A stretch of 64,000 nt of DNA from the NCBI GenBank assembly GCA_025174535.1, contig JALBUN010000031.1, positions 62,001 to 126,000 of the forward strand. Reading direction: 5' to 3'. Positions 33,949-45,929 of this stretch are shown in pieces. A program made the translations under genes and the position numbers. Below the pieces are notes generated by a model. It saw only the letters and a program-made list of their open reading frames with translations. It made no database searches and was not told where the DNA came from. Source of the DNA: Cantharellus purpuraceus (taxonomy: Eukaryota > Basidiomycota > Agaricomycetes > Cantharellales > Hydnaceae). The stretch's first letter is position 1, and every line of letters begins with the position of its first letter.

Positions 33949-34770
33949 CTAATCTGCGTACCCAATACTCTTGAGAAAGTCCGCAGTAGTATGAGTGGGC
34001 TTCCATCCTAGCTGACGAGTGTACTCTGACCTGCAATGAGCGTTCGAGCCTAATAATACAACTATAATCAGGAAACAAGTCAGCAACAATCTCAATAATA
34101 ATGACTCAGACTCACCCCGCCAAAATATTTCTGGATTTCCCCTTCAGTGAACGGGATTGGCTCAGGTTTTCCTATCCCCTTGGCATGCAGAATATGAGCT
34201 ATCTCCTGGAAACATCTATGGCGGTGTACTCTATACAATGGTTAATGGGCTACCTCTGGACGAAAAAACCTTTGACTCACCTCCAGAAGCTGAGGGGTGA
34301 AAAATGTAATTGAGTCGTATGAGTGAAGCATGGCCGATCCTCACAAACCTGCGAAGTAGTACCCCTGACGACCAGTTACCGTCTTTCCGGCAAGTGCTGT
34401 TTCGAATACCATAACAATCGCCGCGGCAACTATGCACAGCATGACTCAGTTCTCTACAAAGCTCGCTTCATATTGACGGCGCGCTTTCGGTAATATGGAC
34501 GTCCACACATTCAACCCTTTCCCAATCAACCCCACTTGTCCACGTGCGATGCTGGCGCGGATGAGGACGGGGAGCTGCATAAAGGTCGGGTTCGAGATGC
34601 CCATTTGAACAAGCGCATGGTCGGCAATGCCATAGATAGTAGGGGGTGAAATAATATGCGTTTTGACTTTGGGAGCTGCGGCAAGGACCAGGATACTAGT
34701 ATGACATGCTATGAGTAGCTTGTATCGTCCCGGCTTAAATCGCGGATGATAATATCAACAGTGATCGCTT
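33949..34770 (-). pseudogene. NAD(P)-dependent epimerase/dehydratase-like relic (C-terminal half)
   Basis: Minus-strand pieces match the extended short-chain dehydrogenase family common in fungi. VKTHIISPPTIYGIADHAL lies near 34660-34600, with LPVLIRASIARGQVGLIGKGLNVW after it. VFETALAGKTVTGRQGYYFA follows near 34410-34360, then HILHAKGIGKPEPIPFTE and the end TRQLGWKPTHTTADFLKSIG, to TAG at 33949. The last two blocks are joined by an ordinary GT-AG intron. Between LNVW and the VFETAL block the frame shifts and meets a stop. No Rossmann N-terminus (GxxGxxG) is seen upstream, so the gene is truncated. Confidence 0.6.
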
Positions 34771-35026
34771 CACCAGCAGGGGAAGGGGAAGAAACATGCC
34801 GGCAACATCTCATTGGATGGCACATTCCACGGTATCACTCAATATTCATGGAAACTTGCCCTCCCAACGTGCGGATCAAAAGTTGAATATCAGAGAGGAT
34901 CCTTCCGGTTGTGCACCTGCCGTCTCGATGACAGAACTTCGAGTGCCCATCATTGGAATGTGACCAAGGCGAGAACTGAGATACTTTTGCATTGCAAGAC
35001 AAACTCAATAAATGTTTTATAAGCCC

Positions 35027-36180
35027 CTATGCGCTCGCGTTAGTTGACAATGAAATATTACTGGCAGGACTCAATCGAAGCTCTCGTCGGAACTGTTTGA
35101 GCCAGCTTCGTGTCCTCCCTTCTTTTGGTTGCATCGTTAAACGAATTTCACGAATGCTCCCCCGTAGCCATTGCACCGACTTTGGGTTCATTTGTCCAAC
35201 AATAGCCCCCCAACCTTTGGCTGCTTTTTCGAACTCTAGCAAAATCTCGTTCCAGCTGTCGAGAACGATCGCCGCATCACTGTCCTCTTTTTCAGTTTGT
35301 CGGTCTTTTGGAACTTGACGCGCTATGACACTAGCGAGGATTGCACATGAGACGACATCTGTAGAGGCCGGAGGGAGATTATAAAGAGGGTAAAGCTCGG
35401 CGAGCGCAAGACAGTTGACGAGAGTGCGTGTAGAGTCAGCTTCCCCGATGCGAGGTAGGGAAAGCGCATGGAGAAGACGACGTGCCACTTCCAACGAGGT
35501 TAGATCAATTCCATACTTGGGTCTGTTCTGTAGAACTCCAAGAGCCACCTCTGGTAGTTTTAGGCGTGTACAACGTCCTGATAGTGACAAATGAAGACAT
35601 AAGATGACTGCACCCCCGTTGCCTTGATCTACGACACTAACCAATAAACTCGTCACATGACTTGGCATTTGGTGGGTGTGCTACGTTTCTCCACGCTGCG
35701 ATTACTTCTAAAACCTTTTCTAAATCCTCCTTGGTTTCCGAGAGCGCTGTCAATCTCACAATTACACTTTTGCGAGGAGGCTGGCGCATCTTCCCTCTTC
35801 CATTGAGAATATTTAAAGTAGATGAGTGCAGACTTTTGAATGATTCAGCACGTTTGTGAAGGAGCTCTGAAGGCTTCATGTTATGTGACGAGACACCGAT
35901 AGACGCGGTGGACGAATGTGATGGGGCGCCGAATAGTTCATCTTCTTCAGGCAGTGGGTCGACGATTGGGTCATGCTCTTCAAGTGCTTGAGATGGAGAG
36001 GCAGCTTGCCTCTTCTTTTTCAAGGCTGGTGTATGAGCAATAACGCGTCAAAATTCTGCGCCATATCATAACATCGAGTCATAGACACATACCGACAACA
36101 GACGGGTGAATGTTCCTAACATACGTATGGACTGCAATAGTGCAGCTTTGTGGCGGCAGGACGCGGCGCAAACCTAGCAT
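35027..36180 (-). CDS. mitochondrially targeted protein, three exons, function unknown
   Basis: Exons 36093-36180, 35642-36025 and 35027-35577 (minus) join to 340 residues, with introns of 67 and 64 nt. The N-terminus MLGLRRVLPPQSCTIAVHTY, then VRNIHPSVV, is a typical mitochondrial presequence: Arg, Ser and hydrophobic residues, no acids. Residues about 40-110 are low complexity. Helical segments follow (EDLEKVLEVIAAWRNVAHPP; LPEVALGVLQNRPKYGIDL; LEVARRLLHALSLP). Their helix-turn-helix character recalls PPR- or MRPS27-like mitochondrial RNA-binding or ribosome-associated proteins, but no signature is firm. The C-terminus is basic. The start ATG at 36180 gives the only in-frame presequence. 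Confidence 0.7.
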
Positions 36181-37995
36181 TGGCAGTCACCAAACAGCAA
36201 CCCAGAAGCGCCGAACGTTTGGCTGGGCTACAACACCCGGATGACACCGTCGGAGTCAAACGCGATAGCTCAGTCAACCTCGTCGTCAGTCAACGGTGTA
36301 GAGAACTTCACTGTCCTGTCCTGTGCCCCTCGTATACTCAGGCAAGAATCTGAGTTTATGTAAAGGGCAATCAGTGCGTTTCTATCAAATTGCGCATTTT
36401 CAAGTTACAACTTATTTACAAAGTGCTAATAGCAATGGCTCGATTTACAGGCTCACTATTGTACGAAGTGCTACGTACGCTCAGAATGTCAAAATTACTT
36501 ATGCTTCTCAATCTTGCTTGTGTTACATGTACATAAATCAACATCTTCAAACAAGTCAAGCCGTAGGAGACGTCGAAATCCGCATAAGTTGTGAATTTTC
36601 AACTAACCTTCAGAAGACCGCACCAATGGTACCCCCGCGTGCACACAACGTGACGTGGAATCGCTAAGTTAGCTGCAGATAATACAGCTGCAGCTGAACG
36701 TACAAGGCGCAGCTGTAACCAGTCTGCTAATAGGTCATCGTTTTTGAGCTACAAGCAAGTTCCTGATGTTCAAGGTACTGGCCTACTAGCTAGCAATGGC
36801 AATTGTACTACTAGTAATCACTGAACGAGTGTAGCTATGGCAATCAACTGTATATACCTCATCCCCAACTGTGAATGAACGCTGCAGTTGGAGTATCTGG
36901 AGTAACGACAATGAAACCATCAGAGTCGACGTCTATATGCTTGAAGTCGTCCCGTCCACAACCACCGCGTTTTGACGGTAAGTATCTGTGGTCCGAATAG
37001 ATTAGGACAGTGAACTATATAGTACGTTCTTGGGGTTTGGTGACCCCAAGGCACCAGATCACGAAGACGTCAGGTTCGACACAAATGGGCCTACAATCAG
37101 GACCTCATCATGTCATACTAGTATTGGACCTCAATTGGTTGGTGTTGTGGGTGGGTCATACATGTCCTACATGAAACATGGCTCAAAGTTGTTGGGTCAG
37201 CTCAACGAGCTCACGAAGCAGCGACAAAGGCTTTCATGTTCACCCCTCAGTGCGTAAAATGGTTGCCGCTTTATTTCGCCATACCGAGCGTAAACGTCTT
37301 CTGCACTTTACCCGTAGTTGCCGTCTTGACTGTCAAAGACGGCGTTCACTGTTAGCTATAATGTTCGTATTTTAGCCTTCCAGTGAGGATCGGTAAGTTT
37401 AAAAAACAGCCGTGCTCTATTCATCGCCATAGAGGAGCAAGGGTGGGTCAAACACGTCGATGCAATGACTTATTACCGCCAAGTCATATGTGACAAGTTC
37501 TCCGATCTCAAACTTTCCCATTCCTGTTTTTATCCCCGTTCCCGTAGCCATGTCTGTAGGCATGGACAGTGATGCCAGAGCGTTTGGGGGTAATAGGAGC
37601 GACAGTATCGCGTGCGTCGTGCTGCTGCTGTTCGCCATGCTGCACTCCGAAGCCTGCTATGCCCAGCACACCCCCGAGGAACAACTTTCAGTCGACGGAG
37701 CCCAGTCCGCCGCGGATGCGGCACGGCTTCCACAGCGGCATGCTCATGAGGACAATCCCACCGATGGTCCCCCTGTGATGGCGGTCATGTAGGACAATTG
37801 TGGTTTGTGGCCGCCAATGGCGGGTGTCAGATTGTTCAAATGACGTCTCTCTATGATCTTTGCGCAGATTGACTTGAATAAATACGTTCTCCACAGCCAC
37901 ACACGCTTTCCTCTATGCCCCACAGGATTCATGTCATCTCGCAGTTCTGTCACATCAATCCCAATGGAACATGAAGACGAACTGATAGCCCGACA
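36181..37995. other. intergenic, no gene recognised
   Basis: About 1.8 kb holding only short unrelated frames. The frame at 37490-37792 has a hydrophobic patch (CVVLLLFAML) but no supporting start context or domain. Its opposite strand is also open, which suggests compositional openness. Confidence 0.45.
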
Positions 37996-39681
37996 CTAAG
38001 CGTTCAAGGTCACTTCAACCTCTTGTGGCCGAGACTGAATTTCTACGAGCGCTATATCACCCTCCGTCGTCCCTGCTGGAATTTCCTCATCCATACGCAT
38101 TGAATCGCTTCCGATACGCACATCAGAGTCCGAATCCCCGAACTCGGCCATCACAGCGTCGTGCAGGCTTTGGGTGGCTGCATGGAAGCTTCCGAGGGAT
38201 ATCGAAGGTAAGCCCCGGGAGGCGTTGGTATTAGGGTGTGCATGACTCCCTTGGAGGTCGAGGTGGAAACGGCAGATGATGATTGTGGACAAGCTGCATA
38301 CAATTAGTCGATGACTGCAATGTCTGGCGCCAACTTACCTGTGCTGAATAAATGTAAGGACATTTCGAAGGGTAGACTAAAGTTCGAGTTGGAGCGGCAA
38401 TCCAGAAACTATCAATGTGTGACTCACTCCCATGGCCTAGCATGTTTAATTAGTCAAGGCACAAGAATTGATATATTGACATACCAATGGCAGAATCGCA
38501 TCTGCAAGAGTGATTGTCAGCATAAATCTGGTAAAGATCAGCTCTGGATTTGTTGGCGACGATAGCAAATGACATACCCATATCTCATCAGACCTGATAT
38601 CAATATCTGTCTGTGAGCACTCGTGTAACAGACACCATGACTTGCCTTGCTGAGCCAGTAAATGTGTGAGTGTGAGCCTGTTCCATGTTGACCGTTTGTA
38701 TACTCTCCACGTTCCAAGTGTGCTGGCCAGTGTCACAGCCACCACTACCGTGTCAAACAAGATGACCGAGATCGTACTGACGTCACTAACTGCAAGGAAG
38801 GAATCAATGACATGTCATGCAGATTACTTTCACGTGTCATACGTCTGACAAGTCATTGAGCACGGTGCACTTGAGACTATGCTGTACTCACATGATCCTC
38901 GTGTGGTGTTGCGTATTGGTGATGTCACACTGGTCGAAAATTGATATAGCCTGTCGTGGCTGACGTCACTCATGTCCACAGCAATGCAGACGTGCATACA
39001 CACCAGATCCACTATGATGGTGAAGCCAACAAGGACACCAGTGACGACGAATACTAGCCTCTTGTGCTCGGTAATGGCATACGTCCGTGCCAGTAAAAGG
39101 CCTGCATCATCACTGTCGTTAATGGCCTATTGCTGTGAACAGAATATCACATCACCTTGAATGCCAATGTGTGGGAGGATCTGCACACTATCCGAAAAGT
39201 GAAGTAACCCATTACATGTCCTAATTGGTATGAATTTCTGTGTTCCAAGGAATCCCCTTGAACTCACTGCATTTACCAACTGTCATCTGCGTGCATCAAG
39301 GAAACTCATCACAGAAACACACCTGAAGTGATATATTCAAGAAATCCACAATGATCACTGTCAAGAGATCTAGTATTGCGGAATATCGCGCTAGTAAATA
39401 AAGGACTGTTCCCAATTTCAACTTCCTATTCCATATGCAATCAACTTCGTGTCTCGTTGTTAGGCAGGTATCATAAGTAAGAAGAGCTGTTCCGAGCGGA
39501 AGGCTGTTAGCGGGGTCGCACAATAGGCTTTGAACTCACCAAGGCAGCTATCAGAGTGTGAAGGAGCGCCATGCTGGTGTCATGCAAGTTCAAATATCAA
39601 TATTTCAACGCTCTAATAACAAGTGGCCACATACTTATCCGACGCTTCTTGGATCGCAGCTTGTTGTGCTTCGGATGCCAT
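37996..39681 (-). CDS. DUF6533-type seven-helix membrane protein, multi-exon
   Basis: The start ATG at 39681 gives MASEAQQAAIQEASD before a GTATGT intron. A DUF6533-like block follows: ALLTYDTCLTTRHEVDCIW, then LGTVLYLLARYSAI (39290-39480). Next come LLLARTYAITEHKRLVFVV (about 39060-39130), with a helix to VDLVCMHVCI, and a membrane segment FDTVVVAVTLASTLGTW (about 38710-38757). The C-terminus STIIICRFHLDLQ and an acidic tail end at 37996. These blocks in this order characterise the large agaricomycete DUF6533 family of 6-7 helix proteins of unknown function, probably in the plasma membrane. Exact introns, probably six or more, were not all placed, so intactness is unproven. Confidence 0.65.
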
Positions 39682-40839
39682 GTCGATGGGAAGATGATGG
39701 GGTGTATACACAGAATGGACTAGAATGTGGAGAATGCAATGGGAAGAACGCTACAAGAGGCTCATATATATTAGAATCTTGGAGAGTATCGTTTATACTA
39801 ACAATCAGATATCAACAGCGATTACCAACTAGGTTTCTAATAATGACGCTAGTTATTCGACCCCATGGCTACAGTGATGATGTTTTGCCTGAATGTGTGG
39901 CACGGCACCTGTGTGGCACAGGAAGTCCATCCCCAGAAAAATTCACAAGCCCCGAACTGAAGCTGTTTCCACGGCCAATTCATTAGCTTGAAAACTTGAA
40001 AGCAAGACATTCTAAATGACCGAAAAGAAGGCAGACAAGCAGATTCATGCAGCAGTGGTCGGCCTGAACCTGTAATGTTGCCAGGTTCAGATCCGCTTCT
40101 TGCTTTGGCGCCATATTAACAAGAGCATGTGCATATGACTTTGAGTGCGGATTGATCCGTAGTAAGGAAGATACGAGGTGATGTATCGCGGCAGCTGCTG
40201 CATAACATTCGTTACAAGTGAAACACCTGATTCATCATCAGCATCAGTGGCTATACAGGATAATCTAGCGCGCATCATGTATGATATCCAGCCCACCAAT
40301 CTCTGAACTCTCGCCATGAATAGCGAGTACAGCCGCGGGAAGTGACCGTGGCACATCACCGACAGATCCGTTGTAGTGCATCAGAAAATTGGGTATCAGG
40401 AGATGAGCATTTCAGCTTCAACCTCCTAGCGGTCTAAGATTTGACCATGAAATATAGAGTTGATGACATGACGAACTATCAGGAAAATGGTAAGTCTCGG
40501 ACTCCAGCATCTAGTAGAGCACTGCACCGGTACTAATGGATGCACCGTGCGTGCTGAGGCTTTTCGAACTCAGAGACGCGACCCTTTGCAAACAGAGTGA
40601 GCGCGGTGGCGATGAAATTGGCGTCTATCAGCCGTGATCTGATGCTTAGGAACAGAAGTATTCAGTTGGATTGTGGCAATGGCACGACTCACAAAGAATC
40701 AGAGTGATGCCAATTATCAGGCACTGGGCTTACAAAGAATTGAGACATATACCCATGCCACATATTCCAGCTCACGTCTGTTGATAAATTCGAAGTGAAC
40801 ATGACCCGCGATGCTCGGCCCGGGATGTGCCATGCTATA
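39682..40839. other. intergenic, no gene recognised
   Basis: Only short or antisense frames are present. Nothing in 39682-40839 matches a family I recognise. Confidence 0.45.
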
Positions 40840-42039
40840 CAGCAAAAAGTTGGCTGCTGCAAGTTCCTCACTGAGTGTACATCGAATTCGTTGTGAGTCG
40901 ACATGCAATTCCAACAGCACTTGCACCCTTACCGGTAGGCGCTTTTACCGTTCCCTGGGCCCAAGCCCAAAATTAGCTTCCACAGGCGGGCACGTGGTAA
41001 CTAACGGTCACGTTTTCAGCCACACGATCAGAGTGCAAAAATGGAACCGTCGCAAAAACATACAAACCGACTGTCCCGATGAGCTCTCACTACCAGAATT
41101 CGACGACGCGCTGTTCAGGTTAGGACCCCGAGGCTGCTGGAGCATGGACACTCGCGATTATTTCCGCAATCACCTGCTCAAACGTGATGTGTTGTGTGTT
41201 CACAGGAACCAGATATGGAAATGGTATGCATATCATTCCCTATAGCAGGGGCTCTGAGGTATGCCCAGCAGTCTTATTGCGCTGGAAGGATATCTGATCA
41301 CCTGCCCTTCCTTTATCCACCTCAGTGGTTTCGGAAAATCATAGAGAATCGCCCAAAGTATGGGGAGGAAGTAGGCGATATGACCGATATTAATGATATT
41401 CGGAATGGTGTCTCTGTAAATGGTTGTATACATCTCATATTCGATGCACGCCACGTTGTAATACTCAAGGTTTGTCTCTTCGGACCAAATTTGATTTGTC
41501 TCAGACGCCAAACCACTTTCTTACTACAACTGACATTCCCCAAAGCAACCGACCCGTTGAGCCACCTGCAGAGGTCACCTTCCCCCGCAACATGCATTAC
41601 ACTCTGCAGTGGCTTGTAGAACCATCACAGGGCGATGCCATATGACCCCAAACAATATTGACGCCACTTTAAAAAATATACCCGGAAATCGAAGCCATCG
41701 GACCTGTTACTGCAATACACTTATGGTGCTGCTGCCGTCAAGTGGTGGGGACATGGGAAAGAGGTCCTCGGAAAATGGCCTAATATTCCTCGCCCGACCC
41801 CTTCTAGGATCCTGCATGACAAGGCTGCCGCAATCCAAAAATGTGATGCGGCGAGGCGTGCGAGGGAAGCCGGTGCTGGGATTGGTGCCACTGGAGACCG
41901 GGCACTATGAGATAAGGATGATGTCATGCTCTTCTTGGGAAATTCACCAGCCGCAGTGGAACGCCGTCGCAAGAAAGAGCAGGAACGCAATGAGTATAGG
42001 GAGCAGTGGCGACAAGGAGCGTCTGAGACTTCAAGCTGA
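40840..42039 (+). pseudogene. fungal HNH-endonuclease-like gene, frameshifted
   Basis: The core motif is CCVFTG...GMHIIPYSRGSE (about 41185-41250), the Cys/His pattern of agaricomycete HNH-domain proteins. RDYFRNHLLKRDV precedes it in a frame one base off. A GT-AG intron (about 41251-41326) leads to WFRKIIENR and DINDIRNGVSVN...FDARHVVILK. A 35-nt intron then gives TPNHFLTTTDIP and MHYTLQWL. The conserved tail KKYTRKSKPSDLLLQY then GAAAVKWWGHG needs two more frame changes (41650-41690) and passes a TGA near 41910. It ends at 42037-42039. At least three lesions make it a pseudogene, unless the sequence has errors. Its 5' end is unclear. Confidence 0.6.
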
Positions 42040-42202
42040 CCGTGTGACTGTCTGTCATTCACTCATTGCAATATACTTATGAACACTCCACAATGTCAAG
42101 ATCAACCACAACTTTAGATGTAATTTCCAGTGGGAATAAAAGCTAATGTCTTTCAACGGAGGGATGAACCCTGAGTGAGCGAACTGACTCCACTGACAAG
42201 TT

Positions 42203-42289
42203 GAAGATGTGTCGGAAGTGTTGGATATAGGAGGGGTGTTGAGTCCCAAACAACACCCCTCCTAAATACAACACTCCCGACACATCTTC
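42203..42289. repeat. long hairpin (39-bp arms, 9-nt loop)
   Basis: Arms 42203-42241 and 42251-42289 are complementary at about 36 of 39 positions. The inner 13 bp (AGGAGGGGTGTTG with its complement) match perfectly. Confidence 0.85.
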
Positions 42290-42727
42290 AATCACAAAAC
42301 ATCTTACCAGTGGGGACAAATCCAAAAGAATTGGGGTAGGTAGGAGGAATAAAATTGACAACAGACGGTGACGGTGATATATGCTTGAAAACCATGGATG
42401 ATGTTGGGATGAGTAGTAAGGACAACCCCAGCAACTACTAGGCTACTTGGGAGTGGGTGAATGTGGCGGAAAACAAGGAGTGTAAGGATTTACAACTGAG
42501 TGCAAAACTTCAGTTCACCTAACAACCAGACCTACTTGATGGTGGGAGTGGGTGAACATAGATATTACAGTCCTTGTAGTGGCATCCAATCACTGACAAG
42601 ATCACAGCATTTTTGCTGACGAAAGGTACTGGAAATCTTTCCATCAGTCTATCAGATGTTCCCGCTGGCTACTGCTTGTGACCCGGGTTGACAGGACGGA
42701 ATACGCCAAAAATTTGATATCAACTCA

Positions 42728-44275
42728 TCAAATCAACCAGTGATAAGAACCAAGACCTTGTTGTACTAGCTTCTCTAATAAGAGAAGATGGTGGTCGCGC
42801 TGCTCCTGCGTAAGATCACTGCGTTTGAGTGAGTTCACCACCGATTCCACGGACAATGAATGAACAACATGCGGCAACATGTTCTCTGAAATACGAAGGT
42901 CAACTAAAACAACTTCCACGCGAAAGAGATTAAAGGATGTACCAGACGTGGATACCTCTACAGTCCTCTCTGCTCCCTGCAGCTGAGCATCAAGAGATTG
43001 GCCCCCTAGCATTCCAATCATAGCTGGGATGGCGACCGCCCCAATGATTCCAGTGGGAAAATTCCATTCTGATGATACAGCCCACATGTCAACAACGTAT
43101 CGAATATACAGGAGAAGTGTACCTTCAGCTGAAGCTTGCAACTCTCGATCTTGACTTTTCAGCATGTCACCGAGTAGAGTAATGACATTCGTCGCTAAAA
43201 TCGATTTCCTGAGTGCCTCTATCAAATCGTCAATCCCACCACCTAGCACGGCAGGGTTAAAGTACCATGTTTAGCAGACTTCTCTAATGCGTTGAGACTG
43301 GCGCATCGCACCTCGCGGTCTTCACTCTGCAATAGCACCGGGAGTGAGTCGGTCGTGTTGTTCTGGGTGATCGGGAGCTGAACGTCCTCTGACGTAGTTT
43401 CAGAGATTAACATTATCTCCAACGCAGAGAGAGAGTTACCATAGTTAGTGAGTGCAGCGGATGCTTTAACGCCTGAAAATTGATCCCGGGGATCTGTCCT
43501 TTTGAGCTGGGCTTCGATTTCTGCCATTTGTTGCAATCTTCCTCTGGTCTTCCACATACGGACTGCTGCTTTCGAGTCTTTCCATGTCTTGGAAAGTGTA
43601 GGCAGTACAAGTAATAAGCCCAGGGTCTGTCCCAATGTCCATAGGCCCTCCCCTGTCTGCACATGGTTGTGCGCTATGGTAAGCTCGGTGCTTACAATGA
43701 AAAACACTTTGAGCAGTATCGATATAGATGTGAGAACAATAGGCCAAATGTAATCGTGACCATCGGCGGTGCCACAAAATCCCATTATTACCACCATGGG
43801 AACAAACCCATGACGATAAGGAGGACGAAAAACAAGAGCCAATTTACCAATGGTATGGCGAAAAGGGAATAAAAGAGCAACCAAGCCGTTCTGCAAGAAG
43901 ACAAGGTATAGTCGCGGAAAAATATGGTTTGAACGGTAGTAGCAGTGCAATTGGTTTTTTTTGTCGAAGCGACTCAAGGTAGCCCAAAAGACAATCCCAA
44001 ACGTTGTGGCTTGGATCACAGATGACACTATCAACGCCACGCCGAGTATGAGCATTGAAGACGAGGGCGACATGATCTCTGTCACGTCTTCATGTGTTGA
44101 CTTTGTCATAAACCGAATTGGTATGGCCACAGTTGCCACGGCTTGAGGACCAATTGGGAGAAGAACCTGCAGGTATATGGACAATCGTGCACCAATACCT
44201 CCATGTGCCTCAGTTCTTACATCAAGAGAAAGGGTGAAAGCTAAGGACACACCAGCGACATCTGGGTTGGTGTTG
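42728..44275 (-). CDS. P1: multi-spanning membrane protein with ARM/HEAT-like C-terminus
   Basis: Frames 43243-44250 and 42728-43249 give one product. After NPDVAG, split by an intron at 44200-44260, comes GIGARLSIYLQVLLP, then hydrophobic segments (SSSMLILGVALIVSSVIQA; FGIVFWATLSRF; VFLQNGLVALLFPF; VVIMGF; IWPIVLTSISILLKVFF). The loop ELTIAHNHVQTGEGLWTLG is followed by TWKDSKAAVRMWKTRGRLQQM. The tail has helix repeats (LPVLLQSEDREVRCASLNAL; LLGDMLKSQDRELQASAEG) of armadillo/HEAT type. P2 and P3 share this plan. P1 lacks a clear start ATG near its first exon and the C-terminal exon seen in P2 and P3, so it may be degraded. Function unknown. Confidence 0.6.
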
Positions 44276-45260
44276 AGGCAACGGCGCTAGTAAGCTAGAA
44301 CGCACGTGACTCACACCAGCTATACAGGCGTGACCGACTCATGTAACACCTCAGTGTTCTTACCAGACACTGAGGTGAGCATCCGTTCTCAATTTGTTTC
44401 ACATTCACTTACAGTAGCATAGTATCTCCATAGGTGCTATCCAATATTATTCCACAGTGTTCTTACCAGACACTGAGTATCTCCATAGCCGTGTGATTAC
44501 TTTTACAGTTGGATGGTATGCCGGCAGAGCAGTTCGCTGATATACTAAGGACTCGGAAGACTGGCGCTTGCCCCGTGCTGCCACTTATGTAATGTAATTT
44601 ATCAAGTTCAATCCGGTTACAGTAACTTACATCGTGGTTGGTCACACGTGACCAGTCGCTCTAGACCAGGCTTAGAACTACAACATGGCTTATTTTTGAA
44701 AAAAACAAGCACGGCTCAGTAATAGTGTTCATCGCTGGGGGTAACTCGTTTGCTTGCGGGTTGGTTGACGTGTGGTGGGAAGTTGAATTTTCCGGCATCT
44801 GGGCTTAGCTGGTGTTTTGTCATACATGGGTATTAACGAAAGTATTCTACCTAGTGTAAAGATCTGAAGTACGATATGGTCTCTCTCAGGCTGCTTAAAA
44901 GTGCGTAACACGTATTCTCAGTGAATTGACACCTCTCCTGCCATGGCAAACGGGGAAAAGAGACAGGGGGCCCAGACTACTCAGCTACTCGATGGCTTTT
45001 CCGAAGCATAGTTTCCCAAGGTCCCAGATACGACATCTTCCATGCCATGACGTGATAGCCGCACAACCTCTTCAACGACCAAAATAAGTTCCACAACGCG
45101 CAAAATGTATATTGTATAAAATGATGTCCGTCTGTATGTCACTGCCGCAAATGTTATGCTGTACTTTTTCGGGTCAAACAATAAGATCAGCTCACATGTC
45201 AATATTCATTTAGCTAAACCCTCACCCACAAACCGCATGCCACTCTAATCCGCGCGGGTC
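44276..45260. other. intergenic with repeated LTR-like motif
   Basis: CAGTGTTCTTACCAGACACT occurs at 44352 and 44457, the first copy within a small inverted repeat with ACCTCAG/CTGAGGT. A similar motif is found near 60100. A decayed LTR is possible. The 73-codon minus frame at 44981-45202 is not assigned. Confidence 0.4.
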
Positions 45261-45644
45261 TCACAGATTTGCACCCCTAAGCCTAATCCGTCCATCTTTA
45301 AGTGTCTCTGTGACGATGGGGGATGCAGCTGGACGGTATTTATGTTCTCGCGAGTACCTATACAACAACCAACCAAACCTATCAGCAAGTCTCGCGAGTC
45401 ACCACTGCCAGATAAATATCGCGCACCGGTCAGCATGGATCACCTGTGGTTGTCTCGCTGGCCTCATCCTCAACGCCAACCAGAACAAAGATACAACAAG
45501 AACAATGAGCGCGATTCGCTTCCATGCGGAAGGAGGTGGTGGATTGAAACGCTCGTCGCGACGGAAGCGTTCGTGTAGCTGCTGCGGTGAGGCGGAGCCG
45601 GAAGTAGGGAGTGCGGCAGGGTCAGACTTGGCCTTGTAAGACAT
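45261..45644 (-). CDS. small single-helix membrane protein, two exons
   Basis: Exons 45427-45644 and 45261-45357 (intron 69 nt, GTGCGC...TATAG) encode 104 residues. The N-terminus MSYKAKSDPAALPTSGSA, then QLHERFRRDERFNPP, is followed by one strong helix (WKRIALIVLVVSLFWLALRM). After it come HADRYSREHKYRPAASP and the ending KDGRIRLRGANL. The layout matches a small fungal membrane protein family that I recognise by pattern but cannot name. The second exon extends a conserved-looking soluble tail, and reading through the intron would stop early. The next gene on the same strand ends 286 bp upstream. Confidence 0.65.
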
Positions 45645-45929
45645 GACTATCACGAAGCGCTTGCGACGGATGGGGACGACCAGGAAAGTGGATGAGCAGT
45701 TTGGTTGGCGGGAGAGCACACTTTTTGTTACGTAATGTTTCCCACGACCGTGTTGGACCTGGCCGCCTGGCTCGACCTCGATGCACTAGTAGTTTCTGCG
45801 AATATAAGTGTACAATGACGTCAGCAACCTTCTGTGCCAACAAGTTAAACATAAAGGCAACAATGATAACAGTAGCGATTTACATAGCAAAATACACAGT
45901 TCAAGATCACTGGTGAACATAGCACACAA

